This document shows positions 24,610 through 32,427 of a DNA stretch of 64,000 nt, in pieces. Numbering within the stretch: position 1 is the stretch's first letter; every line of letters starts with the position of its first letter. Under the pieces are notes generated by a model. That model saw only the letters and a list, made by a program, of their open reading frames with translations, ran no database searches and had not been told where the DNA came from. The position numbers and the translations under genes are program-made. The stretch is from DATCYX01 sp037444705 (lineage in GTDB: Bacteria > Chloroflexota > Anaerolineae > Anaerolineales > UBA4823): the NCBI GenBank assembly GCA_037444705.1, contig JBBILY010000001.1, positions 1 through 64,000 on the forward strand, given 5' to 3'.

Positions 24610-24786
24610 ATGGAAAGAGACCCTGTATGTGGAATGGATGTTGACCCTAAAAAGGCGGCTGGAAAATCGGAATATAAGGGGAAGACTTATTATTTCTGCT
24701 CAGCGGGCTGCAAGGCTGCGTTTGACAAAGACCCGGAGATGTACTTGAAAAAAGGCGCCGGGCAGGCTCATTCGAACCAGGCGTGA
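24610..24786 (+). CDS. YHS-domain mini-protein
   Basis: 58 residues. AAAGGAGG lies just before the ATG. The sequence MERDPVCGMDVDP, then KGKTYYFCSAGCKAAFDKDPEMYLKK, is a complete YHS domain with CGM and a CSAGC pair. This domain is common as a metal-binding unit in copper- and heavy-metal ATPases and in stand-alone small proteins. The location next to the copper-rich cluster suggests metal (possibly copper) binding, which is inference. Confidence 0.88.
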   Translation: MERDPVCGMDVDPKKAAGKSEYKGKTYYFCSAGCKAAFDKDPEMYLKKGAGQAHSNQA

Positions 24787-24824
24787 GAAAGGGGAAAGGA
24801 GCGAATAGCCGAGAAGGTGAAGTA

Positions 24825-24879
24825 AGTTCGAGGCATGGGAGAGTCTGACACAATTTCCGCATTCTCCATGCCTCGAACT
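24825..24879. terminator. Bidirectional hairpin between convergent genes
   Basis: AGTTCGAGGCATGG (24825-24838) is perfectly complementary to CCATGCCTCGAACT (24866-24879), a 14-bp stem with a 27-base loop. It lies between the YHS gene and mscL, which converge. There is no strong U-tract, so it may act as a mixed terminator or mRNA stabiliser. Confidence 0.6.
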
Positions 24880-24922
24880 CTATGACTGCTTATGTTTCCG
24901 ATGGCTGGCTGATATGCCTGCC

Positions 24923-25369
24923 TCAAGCGCTAAGTTGGGAAGTGCAGTTCGGACAGCGGATGGCTTTAATGGGGATGTTGGTGAAGCAGTAGGGGCACTC
25001 TTTAGTGGTTGGGGAGGCGGGTGCGGCCTGCGGCTGGCGCCTGAGACGGTTCACCTGGCGCACCACCAGAAAGATAGCAAAAGCCACGATCAAGAAATCA
25101 ATCACGGTGTTGATGAACAGGCCGTAATTGATGGTTACAGCGTTGAGGGCCTTTGCCTGTTCCAGGGTGCTGCCTGGAGGCACATCGCCAGACAGCACCA
25201 GGTACAGGTTGCTGAAATCCACCTTACCCAGCAGTAAACCTATGGGAGGCATGAGAATATCCGTAACCAGTGAGGTGACGATTTTGCCAAAGGCACCGCC
25301 GATGATGAGGCCAATAGCCAGATCCAATACACTGCCGCGCAGGGCAAATTCTTTGAACTCCTTCCACAT
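24923..25369 (-). CDS. mscL: Large-conductance mechanosensitive channel MscL with a C-terminal zinc ribbon
   Basis: 148 residues. Channel that opens under membrane tension to release solutes during osmotic downshock. The N-terminus FKEFALRGSVLDLAIGLIIGGAFGKIVTSLVTDILMPP is the defining MscL helix S1/TM1 motif; TM2 is at about 76-100 (INYGLFINTVIDFLIVAFAIFLVV). Unusually, the C-terminus extends past the normal helix into a zinc ribbon with CPYC and CPNC. The start at 25369 is supported by GGAGG 6 bases upstream; the much longer upstream frame has no family similarity. Confidence 0.95.
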   Translation of the reverse strand: MWKEFKEFALRGSVLDLAIGLIIGGAFGKIVTSLVTDILMPPIGLLLGKVDFSNLYLVLSGDVPPGSTLEQAKALNAVTINYGLFINTVIDFLIVAFAIFLVVRQVNRLRRQPQAAPASPTTKECPYCFTNIPIKAIRCPNCTSQLSA

Positions 25370-25421
25370 CTCAATCCTCCTTGGCAAATTGTAGGTGGTA
25401 TTGAAGCACGACTTCAGTGGG

Positions 25422-26579
25422 TCAATGTTCGATACGGGGCGAGTTCCAGATTGCCCAATCCTCTGTGAATGCGCCTTCCGCCAACACCACGAAGCCAAAT
25501 TGCACCGTTTTACCTCCCAGCGCTGAAAGGTCCAGGTCAACAGGTAACAGGCTGCCATTACAAGGCTTGATCCACTCGCCCAGCAATTTCAGATTACTGC
25601 TCCCTTCTTTGTAAACCACCTGGAATCTGACCTTACCCGCTCCACAGGTATCACCTGAGGCGAGCATGAACCCCAGGCGGGCTTTGACGTGGTCTCCTTT
25701 TTGCACCTTATAGGCGGGGAATAGCCCCAAGATGCTGCCGTTGTTCTCATGTTTGGGGAACATAAGCAGCACCTTGCCCGAAATGGCCTTGTTTTCTAGT
25801 TTGACCTGATCTTTTATCTTAGCCACACCGTTGGCGTCATCGTCGGCTCCATTGAAGGTCAGGCTGGTGTTGAAATCGCTGCCCACACCCGAAGACCAGG
25901 TGGCCTCATCGGCGCGGATCAAGAAATCGTACAGCAGGCCTGTGGCGACAGGCACTTTGATCTGCACCCAAAAAGAGCCATTCTGAGGGCCCACGCCAAA
26001 GATCACATTCGAGGCGTTGCGCAGTTTAAATTCGCCTCGATAGGTGCCGCCGTCTTCGGGGGCGGTCAGACTGAGCGAAATATCTACCGTCTCCCCTGGA
26101 GCCACACTGCCCGGTAACGGCTGTGCCGCAGGTGCCCCCATACGGTCACCGCCAGCGAACACCACAGCGTAAGCCGTGGTCCAGGTGCAGGTGCCGGCGT
26201 TTTGCAAGCGCCAGGTTTTGACGAATGTCTCCCCTGCGGCCACCTCGCTGTTGTCCGGATAAGTCACGTCTTTGACATATGCCGCCTGATCACAGGGGAG
26301 GGGCGTGGCTGTGGGCAATGAGGTGGGGCTGGGGGGGATAAGCGTTGGGGTAAGCATGGGCGGAGGCGGGCTCACTGGAGGGCTGGTGGGGAAACCTACT
26401 GCCGTGCCCGCTGGTTGGCTGATCTGGGTCAGTTGTGCCTGCACCGTTTGGGCAGCCGCGGTGTAAACCAGCCCGGCTCCTGAGGCTGTGGGTGTGCCTC
26501 TGGCAGGCATGTTACAAGCGCTGATCAGCAACATCAGTAATAGGAGTAGAACTATCGAACGATTATGACTGGAATTCAT
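25422..26579 (-). CDS. Lipoprotein with an NBR1-type Ig-like domain
   Basis: 385 residues. Lipobox LISAC after a hydrophobic signal, then a Thr/Pro-rich linker (about 45-95). An Ig-like domain (about 100-210) begins DQAAYVKDVTYPDNSEVAAGETFVKTWRLQNAGTCTWTTAYAVVF and is the NBR1-type fold common in secreted Chloroflexota proteins. The C-terminal half (about 215-385) is a beta-rich region of unknown family. Surface-exposed by prediction; the ligand is unknown. It lies 9 bases from the next lipoprotein gene upstream in the same direction, so both are likely one unit. Confidence 0.8.
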   Translation of the reverse strand: MNSSHNRSIVLLLLLMLLISACNMPARGTPTASGAGLVYTAAAQTVQAQLTQISQPAGTAVGFPTSPPVSPPPPMLTPTLIPPSPTSLPTATPLPCDQAAYVKDVTYPDNSEVAAGETFVKTWRLQNAGTCTWTTAYAVVFAGGDRMGAPAAQPLPGSVAPGETVDISLSLTAPEDGGTYRGEFKLRNASNVIFGVGPQNGSFWVQIKVPVATGLLYDFLIRADEATWSSGVGSDFNTSLTFNGADDDANGVAKIKDQVKLENKAISGKVLLMFPKHENNGSILGLFPAYKVQKGDHVKARLGFMLASGDTCGAGKVRFQVVYKEGSSNLKLLGEWIKPCNGSLLPVDLDLSALGGKTVQFGFVVLAEGAFTEDWAIWNSPRIEH

Positions 26580-26588
26580 TGATCACCT

Positions 26589-27515
26589 TTAAGGGATGGT
26601 GAAATTCACGGTCTTTTCGACACAGGTGCCGCCCAAGCCATTTTCGGTGCAGAGTTTGATCGTAGCGCGGGCGGAATGGCCTCCATGCCCGGAGCCAATC
26701 GCCCCGCCTACATACAGGGTCTTGCCCACATTCAGAATATCCCCGCCTGGAGGGCATTCGCCAGGGGTGCCCATGAAGGGCGCATCACTGGAGGCTGAGC
26801 CAAACAGGGTGGTGCTGTCGGTCAGATCGTCAATCTTGAGCGTCATCGAGTGTAACAAGACGCCGCCATTGTTCACGATCTTGAAAATAGCCGTGGGTGT
26901 GCCTCCGCAATCGTGGACTGTCTCAAATGAAGCGCTGAAGCCCACCCCGGGTGTGGGCGTGGCTGTAGCTGTAGGTGGAGGGGGCGGTGGGGTGATGATG
27001 GGCAGGGAAGATGTATCCCCTTCGACCTTCGTGGTTTCTCCCCACACCCAGCAGTAAGTGCCTGGCTTGCCTGGGTTTTCAATGTACCACCATGTCCCGC
27101 TGCTGTTACGGCCCTTGACGGTAGCCTTCTGCCCCACGGCCAATACGCCCACGACAGGTTCATACACCCTGCTTGGCCCTGGCCGACAGTTCGTGGCAAC
27201 GCTGGCGCTGATCAGGGGAGCAGCGGGTGTGGCTGTCAGGGTGGGGGTATCGGTAAAGGGCAGAGGTGTATCCGTGGGTGGGGTGGTGGGTGCGGCTGGG
27301 CTTTCTGGAGGGAGGGTGGGTTGAGGCTGGGTAGGCGGCTTGGGGGTGGAAGCCACCTGGGTTAATTGAGCGTTTAGCGTCAGGGCCGCGGAGGTATAGA
27401 TGGCGTCCACAGAGACGGGGGAAGGGCTGACGCCCATGCCGGGCAGGTTGCAGCCGCTTAGTAAGATGATTGTCAGCAAGAACAGCGTTAACCGGAGAGG
27501 ATAGTGCTTAGGCAT
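26589..27515 (-). CDS. Lipoprotein with an SH3-like domain
   Basis: 308 residues. Lipobox LLSGC, then a Thr/Pro linker (about 58-95). An SH3-type domain (about 100-165) begins SVATNCRPGPSRVYEPVVGVL and includes GTWWYIENPGKPGTYCWVWGE. A second Thr/Pro linker leads to a C-terminal beta domain with paired cysteines (about 195-308). The first part of the mature protein (VDAIYTSAALTLNAQLTQV) resembles the same region of the neighbouring lipoprotein, so the two probably arose from a shared ancestor. Likely a cell-surface protein of unknown function. Confidence 0.78.
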   Translation of the reverse strand: MPKHYPLRLTLFLLTIILLSGCNLPGMGVSPSPVSVDAIYTSAALTLNAQLTQVASTPKPPTQPQPTLPPESPAAPTTPPTDTPLPFTDTPTLTATPAAPLISASVATNCRPGPSRVYEPVVGVLAVGQKATVKGRNSSGTWWYIENPGKPGTYCWVWGETTKVEGDTSSLPIITPPPPPPTATATPTPGVGFSASFETVHDCGGTPTAIFKIVNNGGVLLHSMTLKIDDLTDSTTLFGSASSDAPFMGTPGECPPGGDILNVGKTLYVGGAIGSGHGGHSARATIKLCTENGLGGTCVEKTVNFTIP

Positions 27516-27663
27516 AAGGATCTCCTCATGGCGCTAGAAAGGTGATCTTCGTGAACATCTAGTTCTCTCAAAGAGTGTACAATGAGTTGAGAAAAAATGC
27601 AATCTAATTGAGGTACAATATCTTCCCCAGGGATCATTTCAATACCCCAGAAAGGGCACCTCC

Positions 27664-28656
27664 TTGTTTGAACTGATTTTCTTTGGCACCTCCGCTTCTG
27701 CTCCTTCTGTCCATCGCGGGCTCTCGTCCCAATTGGTCATCCATGATGAACACCGCTTTCTGGTGGATTGCGGCGAGGGGACACAGCGACAGATTTTGCA
27801 TTCGGGCATCGGTTTCAAACGCCTGAACCGCATTCTGATCACCCACGGGCATCTGGATCACATCCTGGGCCTGGCGGGCTTGCTTTCCACGTTTTCCCGT
27901 TGGGAGGCGATTGACGAACTGGAGATCTACGCCGGCCGCGCCGCCCTGGAGCGCATCCGCGACCTGTTGTTTGGGGTCGTGTTGCGCGGGGCACGCCCAC
28001 CCCTGGAGATTCACCTGCGAGAAATTGGCCCTGGCCTCCTCTTCGATGAAGAAGACTTTAGCGTCAGCGCTTTCCCGGTTTTCCATCGGGGTCAAGATTG
28101 TTATGGGTTTGTGTTCGAGGAAAAGCCTCGCCGTCCATTCCTGCCAGAGAGAGCGGAGGCATTGGGCATACCCCCTGGCCCCTGGCGGCGCGATCTGGTC
28201 AATGGCCAGAAGGTTACCTTGCCGGATGGACGACAAATTACCCCGGATGAAGTGCTTGGCCCGCCGCGACCTGGGACGCGCCTGGTGCATGTGGGTGATG
28301 CTGGCCGCACCGACAATCTGGTCGAAGTTTGCTATCAAGCCGACGTCCTGGTGATTGAGGCCACCTATCTGGAAGAAGAGGCGGAAATGGCGCGCCAGTT
28401 CGCCCACCTGACGGCGCGCCAGGCAGCCGAACTGGCGCTTAATGCCCAAGTGAAGCACCTGATCCTGACTCACATTTCCCGCCGCTATCGGGAGCGGGTT
28501 GTGCTCGCCGAGGCGCAAGCCCTCTTTCCTAACGTGCGCATCGCCCGCGACTTTGATACTTACCAGATTCGCCGCGGGGAGTGCGTCAAGGTTGAAAAAG
28601 GTAGAGAAAAACCCCCGGAAGCCGAAATCATCGCCGCGCCTGCCGCGAGCGCCTGA
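27664..28656 (+). CDS. rnz: Ribonuclease Z
   Basis: 330 residues. tRNA 3'-processing endonuclease of the metallo-beta-lactamase fold. The start is TTG at 27664 with AAGGG 7 bases upstream. The N-terminus reads ELIFFGTSASAPSVHRG, followed by LVDCGEGTQRQI and the zinc motif THGHLDHILGLAG. Later metal ligands lie in LVHVGDAGRTDN and LTHISRRY. The length fits the bacterial long form. No tRNA genes are seen nearby. A monocistronic unit on present evidence. Confidence 0.93.
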   Translation: MFELIFFGTSASAPSVHRGLSSQLVIHDEHRFLVDCGEGTQRQILHSGIGFKRLNRILITHGHLDHILGLAGLLSTFSRWEAIDELEIYAGRAALERIRDLLFGVVLRGARPPLEIHLREIGPGLLFDEEDFSVSAFPVFHRGQDCYGFVFEEKPRRPFLPERAEALGIPPGPWRRDLVNGQKVTLPDGRQITPDEVLGPPRPGTRLVHVGDAGRTDNLVEVCYQADVLVIEATYLEEEAEMARQFAHLTARQAAELALNAQVKHLILTHISRRYRERVVLAEAQALFPNVRIARDFDTYQIRRGECVKVEKGREKPPEAEIIAAPAASA

Positions 28657-28807
28657 ATCCGGGCCTGGCAAGGAAGCCAGAAGAGGGCCTCGCAGGAGCG
28701 ATAAAGTATCTACCCGCTTTTCAGGTTACCTGCAATTGGCATCAACCCAGGCTGTGGGGCCATTTATTTCACTCACGGGCGCTTATCCACCACGCCAGAG
28801 GGGCTGA

Positions 28808-29494
28808 CTAAGCCAAGGTGAAAGACTGGCCCGGTTGAAGCACATGCACCTGGGCGCCACTTTCGGCTGTAACGCGGCTGGCCCAAGCATGGGGGTCTTG
28901 GGCGATCAAATCCCAGGTGTTGTAGTGGATGGGGATGACATGTTGGGGTTGCAGCAGTTTGATAGCGCGCAAAGCGTCCTGTGGCCCCATGGTGAAGTTA
29001 TCGCCGATGGGCAACACTGCCAGGTCAATCCCCTCCTCGCCGATCAGGCGCATATCCCCAAAAAGCCCCGTATCGCAGGCCATATAAATCTTTTTACCCT
29101 CCAGGGTGGTGAGCAGGAAGCCAGCCGGGTTGCCACAATAGGAACCATCGGGCAAGCCAGAGCCATGAATGGCCTGGGTGAGTTTCAAATAGCCAAAGGG
29201 GTGTTTGTAGCCGCCCCCGATATGTTGAGGGTGCGTCTTGAGGCCCTGATTACCCAGCCAGGTAGCGATTTCGAAATTGCTGATCACCGTGGCACCGGTG
29301 CGGCGGGCGATGGCAACCGTATCGCCCACATGGTCGCCATGGCCATGGCTGATCAGGATGTAGTCCGCCTGCACCTGGTCGGGGCTAGCGCTGGCAACCG
29401 GATTGCCACTGAGAAAGGGATCTACCAGGATTTTGTAGCCGCCCGTCTCCAAACCCAGGGCGGCGTGGCCATACCAGGTGAGTTTCGTGCTCAT
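28808..29494 (-). CDS. UPF0173 metal-dependent hydrolase
   Basis: 228 residues, the normal size. Metallo-beta-lactamase-like fold with the start MSTKLTWYGHAALGLETGGYKILVDPFLSGNP, the zinc motif SHGHGDHVGDT, the GDNFTMGP loop and a final HYNTWDLIAQDP segment, all typical of the UPF0173 family. Members are thought to be metal-dependent hydrolases with unassigned substrates. It converges with rnz; the 151 bases between them hold no recognisable gene. Confidence 0.92.
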   Translation of the reverse strand: MSTKLTWYGHAALGLETGGYKILVDPFLSGNPVASASPDQVQADYILISHGHGDHVGDTVAIARRTGATVISNFEIATWLGNQGLKTHPQHIGGGYKHPFGYLKLTQAIHGSGLPDGSYCGNPAGFLLTTLEGKKIYMACDTGLFGDMRLIGEEGIDLAVLPIGDNFTMGPQDALRAIKLLQPQHVIPIHYNTWDLIAQDPHAWASRVTAESGAQVHVLQPGQSFTLA

Positions 29495-29609
29495 AGGTAT
29501 CCTCCTTTACGTTTAGATAGGGCGTTCATAAGTATACAATGATTTGGTAAAGATGTAGCCAGGGGGATTTAATAAATTTGCATGAAAATGTTATTAGAGG
29601 CTGCTTTAT

Positions 29610-29668
29610 CGTGGATTGAAATCCACGGCTCAAGGCGTGGAGGTGCCCTAAAGGGTGCTTCTTCGCCA
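29610..29668. repeat. Multi-stem palindromic element, possible mobile-element end
   Basis: CGTGGATT and AATCCACG (29610-29627) form an 8-bp palindrome. The second arm's CCACG can also pair with CGTGG at 29636-29640, and a short GGTGC...GGGTGC patch follows. Similar nested hairpins are found at ends of IS200/IS605-type elements and MITE-like repeats, but no transposase gene is present. This is a weak structural call. Confidence 0.3.
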
Positions 29669-29761
29669 ATTAACTGTTCTGAGCGATGAAACCTCGCAAT
29701 AAGCGCTTTTTGAACATTTCTAAATTATCGGCCAAGGCGTAGAGCGAAATTGATTCTACAA

Positions 29762-29813
29762 TTGACGCCCAAAACGTTTTGGAGTAATGTATATCCACTC
29801 CAAAACGTTTTGG
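29762..29813 (+). promoter_or_regulatory. LacI-gene promoter with two perfect operators
   Basis: TTGACG (29762-29767), 17 bases, then TAATGT (29785-29790) makes a promoter. CCAAAACGTTTTGG, a perfect 14-base palindrome with the central CG typical of LacI-family operators, occurs at 29769-29782 inside the spacer and again at 29800-29813 just after the -10, 31 bases apart centre to centre (about three helical turns). Binding at either would block transcription, so negative autoregulation by the following gene is likely. Confidence 0.75.
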
Positions 29814-29819
29814 TTTGCT

Positions 29820-30842
29820 ATGTCAGTAACAATCCGAGATGTTGCCAGGTATTTAAATCTTTCGATAACCACGGTCTCTCGCGCTTTAGATGGCTACGAC
29901 GATGTTGCCGAGGAGACGCGCCAACGGGTCATCCAGGCAGCCTCAGAATTGGGGTATGTTCCCTCAGGTGCGGCGCGACAACTGCGTCGCCAGCGCGCCG
30001 ATGCTATCGGCTACATCCTACCCACGAACCAGCCGCGTTTTACTGACCCCTTTTTCTCGGAATTCATCGCTGGCCTTGGTGATGAAGCCGCCTCCCATAA
30101 CTTTGATTTGTTGATTTCCACCGCTCCTCCTGGAGAACAGGCTGAAAGGAGTTTATACGAACGTTGGGTGCGGGGCCGCCGCGTGGATGGCATTGTACTT
30201 AGTCGGATGCGTTGCTATGACTGGCGTATCGAATATCTGGCTAAGTGCAAATTTCCCTTCGTGGCGCTGGGCAGCAGTCTTACCCCCGTCGATTTTCCAT
30301 ATATCGAGGTAGATGCCCATTCCGGCTTCGTGAGATTGGTGGAACATCTGGCTGAACGCGGCCATCGGCGTATTGCCTATATTGGTGCGCCATCGGATCT
30401 AATGTTGCAATCCGTGCGCTTGGCCGGCTATCGTCAGGGGCTGGAGATGGTCGGTCTACCTTTTGATGAGACGTTAGTGGTGGAGGGCAATCTAACCCGC
30501 CAGGGAGGGTATGATGCAGCCCAACGTTTGTTAAGGTTATCCGATCCGCCCACGGCCATCATCGGCGCCAATGATCTCACCGCCATCGGTGCCATGCGTG
30601 CTGCGCATGAACGGGGCTTCGTCGTTGGGAGGGATGTGGCAATAGCCGGCTTTGATGGTATTGAAGATGGTGAACACACACATCCTCCCCTGACTACGCT
30701 TAAACAACCCGTATATGAAATTGCCCATCGTCTGGTGGAAATGCTACTCAAATTGGTGGCTGGCGAAACTTTAACCGAACCGAATGTTGTGCTACAACCC
30801 AAACTCATCGTGCGCGAATCAACCGGCGGCGCCATTTTCTGA
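29820..30842 (+). CDS. LacI-family transcriptional regulator
   Basis: 340 residues from the ATG at 29820. N-terminal helix-turn-helix SVTIRDVARYLNLSITTVSRALDGYDDVAEETRQRV with the hinge GYVPSGAARQLR (about 50-62), then the periplasmic-binding-protein-like effector domain (ADAIGYILP to the end), including VDFPYIEVDAHSG and DGIEDGEHTHPPLTTLKQPV. It has the usual length. An upstream frame start at 29787 lies in the promoter and is rejected. No clear ribosome site precedes 29820, so the leader is very short. It regulates itself through the two operators and probably the sugar-uptake operon that follows. Confidence 0.92.
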   Translation: MSVTIRDVARYLNLSITTVSRALDGYDDVAEETRQRVIQAASELGYVPSGAARQLRRQRADAIGYILPTNQPRFTDPFFSEFIAGLGDEAASHNFDLLISTAPPGEQAERSLYERWVRGRRVDGIVLSRMRCYDWRIEYLAKCKFPFVALGSSLTPVDFPYIEVDAHSGFVRLVEHLAERGHRRIAYIGAPSDLMLQSVRLAGYRQGLEMVGLPFDETLVVEGNLTRQGGYDAAQRLLRLSDPPTAIIGANDLTAIGAMRAAHERGFVVGRDVAIAGFDGIEDGEHTHPPLTTLKQPVYEIAHRLVEMLLKLVAGETLTEPNVVLQPKLIVRESTGGAIF

Positions 30843-30882
30843 AATGCCCCTTTACATGTGATATCTCATTCAGGAGGTGCTC

Positions 30883-30900
30883 ATGCAAATATATAAGTAG
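30883..30900 (+). CDS. Possible five-codon leader peptide
   Basis: AGGAGG (30872-30877) sits five bases before an ATG followed by only four codons and TAG (M-Q-I-Y-K). A strong ribosome site for such a short frame between the LacI gene and the ABC transporter could be an upstream leader that tunes translation or mRNA stability, or a decayed remnant. No regulatory mechanism is visible. Confidence 0.25.
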   Translation: MQIYK

Positions 30901-30964
30901 CGCGCGATTTCAAGTTGACCTTTTGTCCCTTAAGAACCAATTTGGATAGAAAAGGAGGAGATAA

Positions 30965-32368
30965 ATGAAGCGCAATTATCTCATGGGCAGCCTGGCTCTC
31001 CTCATCTGTGCGAGTCTGCTGTTGTCCGCCTGCCAGCCAGCCACTGTGACCGTAACAGTCGAGGTGGAGCGCCCTGTTGAGGTTACCCGGCAGGTGGTAG
31101 TGACCCAGCAGGTTGAGAAGGTCGTCGAAGTCACCCCCACGCCGGTTAACTATGGCCGCATTGTATGGCTTTCCACACAGTTGCGTCCAGTACAGGAGGC
31201 CGAAAAAGTGCGAGGGGTCATCCTGGCGGATTTCCCCGGCTCAGTAGAGTTCATCCCCGAAGATGAAGGCCCATTTCATGACCGCATCGCGGCAGAGGTA
31301 CAAGCCAACAAGGGTACAGTGGATGTGCTCGGAGCGCTGCATGGCAATTTTTCGACCATGGCCCCAGCCGGTCAATTGCAGGATTTAACGGCCCTGCGCG
31401 CTGCTCTGACCGATCGTGGCATCCCCGACTCTTTTTGGGAGGTGGCCCAACTGAACACCGATAAGACTTACTACGTCCCATGGATGCAAGCCACCTATAT
31501 CCTGGCCTTTAACAAGAAAGCGCTGGACTACCTGCCGGCAGGTGTGGATGTCAATGCATTGACTTATGATGACCTGCTAGCCTGGGCTAAGAGTATAAAA
31601 GATGCCACTGGCGACAGCAAACTTGGTTTCCCCGCCGGCGATAGAGGCCTGTTGCATCGCTTCTTCCAGGGTTTCCTGATACCGGCCTTCTCGGGCGGTG
31701 TCGTAACCACTTTTGCCAGTGAAGATGCGGCAAAGGGCTGGCAGTGGCTTAAGGAGATATGGCCTTACGTCCACCCACAATCCACGACCTTCAATTTCAT
31801 GCAAGAACAATTGCTCTCTGAAGAGGTATGGATTGCATGGGACCACACTGCCCGCCTGAAGGACGCCTTCGAGGCGCGGCCGGATGACTTTTTAGCCGTA
31901 CCTGTCCCAGCCGGTCCAAAAGGGCGGGCTTTCATGCCCGTCATCGCTGGGCTGGCGATCCCGGTCACTACCACAAATCAAGCTGGAGCTGAAGCCCTGA
32001 TCAAATATCTCACCGAGCCGCAGGTGCAAATCACCACACTCCGCGAGGCGGGCTTCTTCCCGGTTGTTTCGGTAGACTATCCCGCCTTTGTCTCGCCAGG
32101 CCTGAAACTGGAGGGAGAAGCCGTGACCAAACAAGCCGCCGCTCCTGATGCGCTGCCCTCGCTGTTGCCTCAGGGGCTGGGCGCGAAAGGTGGAGACTTC
32201 AATAAAGTCTTTCGCGATACCTTTACTCGCATTATCTTAAACAATGAAGACATTACCACCGTCCTGGCCGAGCAGAAGGTTGCCTTGCAGGCTATCATGA
32301 CCGAGACCGGTGCTCCATGCTGGCCTCCCGATCCCGATAGCGCTGGACAGCCTTGCCAGGTTAAATAG
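30965..32368 (+). CDS. ABC transporter sugar-binding lipoprotein
   Basis: 467 residues. AAAGGAGGAGAT precedes the ATG. Lipobox LLSAC, then a Val/Thr-rich linker with repeated VEVTRQV/VEVT stretches (residues about 28-60) typical of Chloroflexota binding proteins. The mature domain (about 65-460) has the extracellular solute-binding protein family 1 fold (DVLGALHGNFSTMAPAGQLQDL, YYVPWMQATYILAFNKKAL). It should capture a sugar or sugar derivative for the permeases encoded next. Confidence 0.9.
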   Translation: MKRNYLMGSLALLICASLLLSACQPATVTVTVEVERPVEVTRQVVVTQQVEKVVEVTPTPVNYGRIVWLSTQLRPVQEAEKVRGVILADFPGSVEFIPEDEGPFHDRIAAEVQANKGTVDVLGALHGNFSTMAPAGQLQDLTALRAALTDRGIPDSFWEVAQLNTDKTYYVPWMQATYILAFNKKALDYLPAGVDVNALTYDDLLAWAKSIKDATGDSKLGFPAGDRGLLHRFFQGFLIPAFSGGVVTTFASEDAAKGWQWLKEIWPYVHPQSTTFNFMQEQLLSEEVWIAWDHTARLKDAFEARPDDFLAVPVPAGPKGRAFMPVIAGLAIPVTTTNQAGAEALIKYLTEPQVQITTLREAGFFPVVSVDYPAFVSPGLKLEGEAVTKQAAAPDALPSLLPQGLGAKGGDFNKVFRDTFTRIILNNEDITTVLAEQKVALQAIMTETGAPCWPPDPDSAGQPCQVK

Positions 32369-32376
32369 CGCTTAGG

Positions 32377-32411
32377 TTGGGGTGCGGTGTCTGCTCGGCG
32401 CCGCACCCCAA
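32377..32411 (+). other. Intra-operon stem-loop
   Basis: TTGGGGTGCGG (32377-32387) and CCGCACCCCAA (32401-32411) form a perfect 11-bp stem with a 13-base loop between the binding-protein and permease genes. Only TATTAT follows, not a U-run, so it probably protects the upstream message or partially terminates, raising binding-protein levels over permease levels. Confidence 0.65.
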
Positions 32412-32427
32412 TATTATCGAGGTGGTG

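Noticed and set aside
24923..25558. A 211-residue version of MscL
   Set aside because: The first 63 residues have no family similarity, and a strong ribosome site lies before the MscL start at 25369.
28778..28800. A TTATCCACC sequence near rnz as a DnaA box
   Set aside because: A single, imperfect box between convergent genes is not evidence of an origin.
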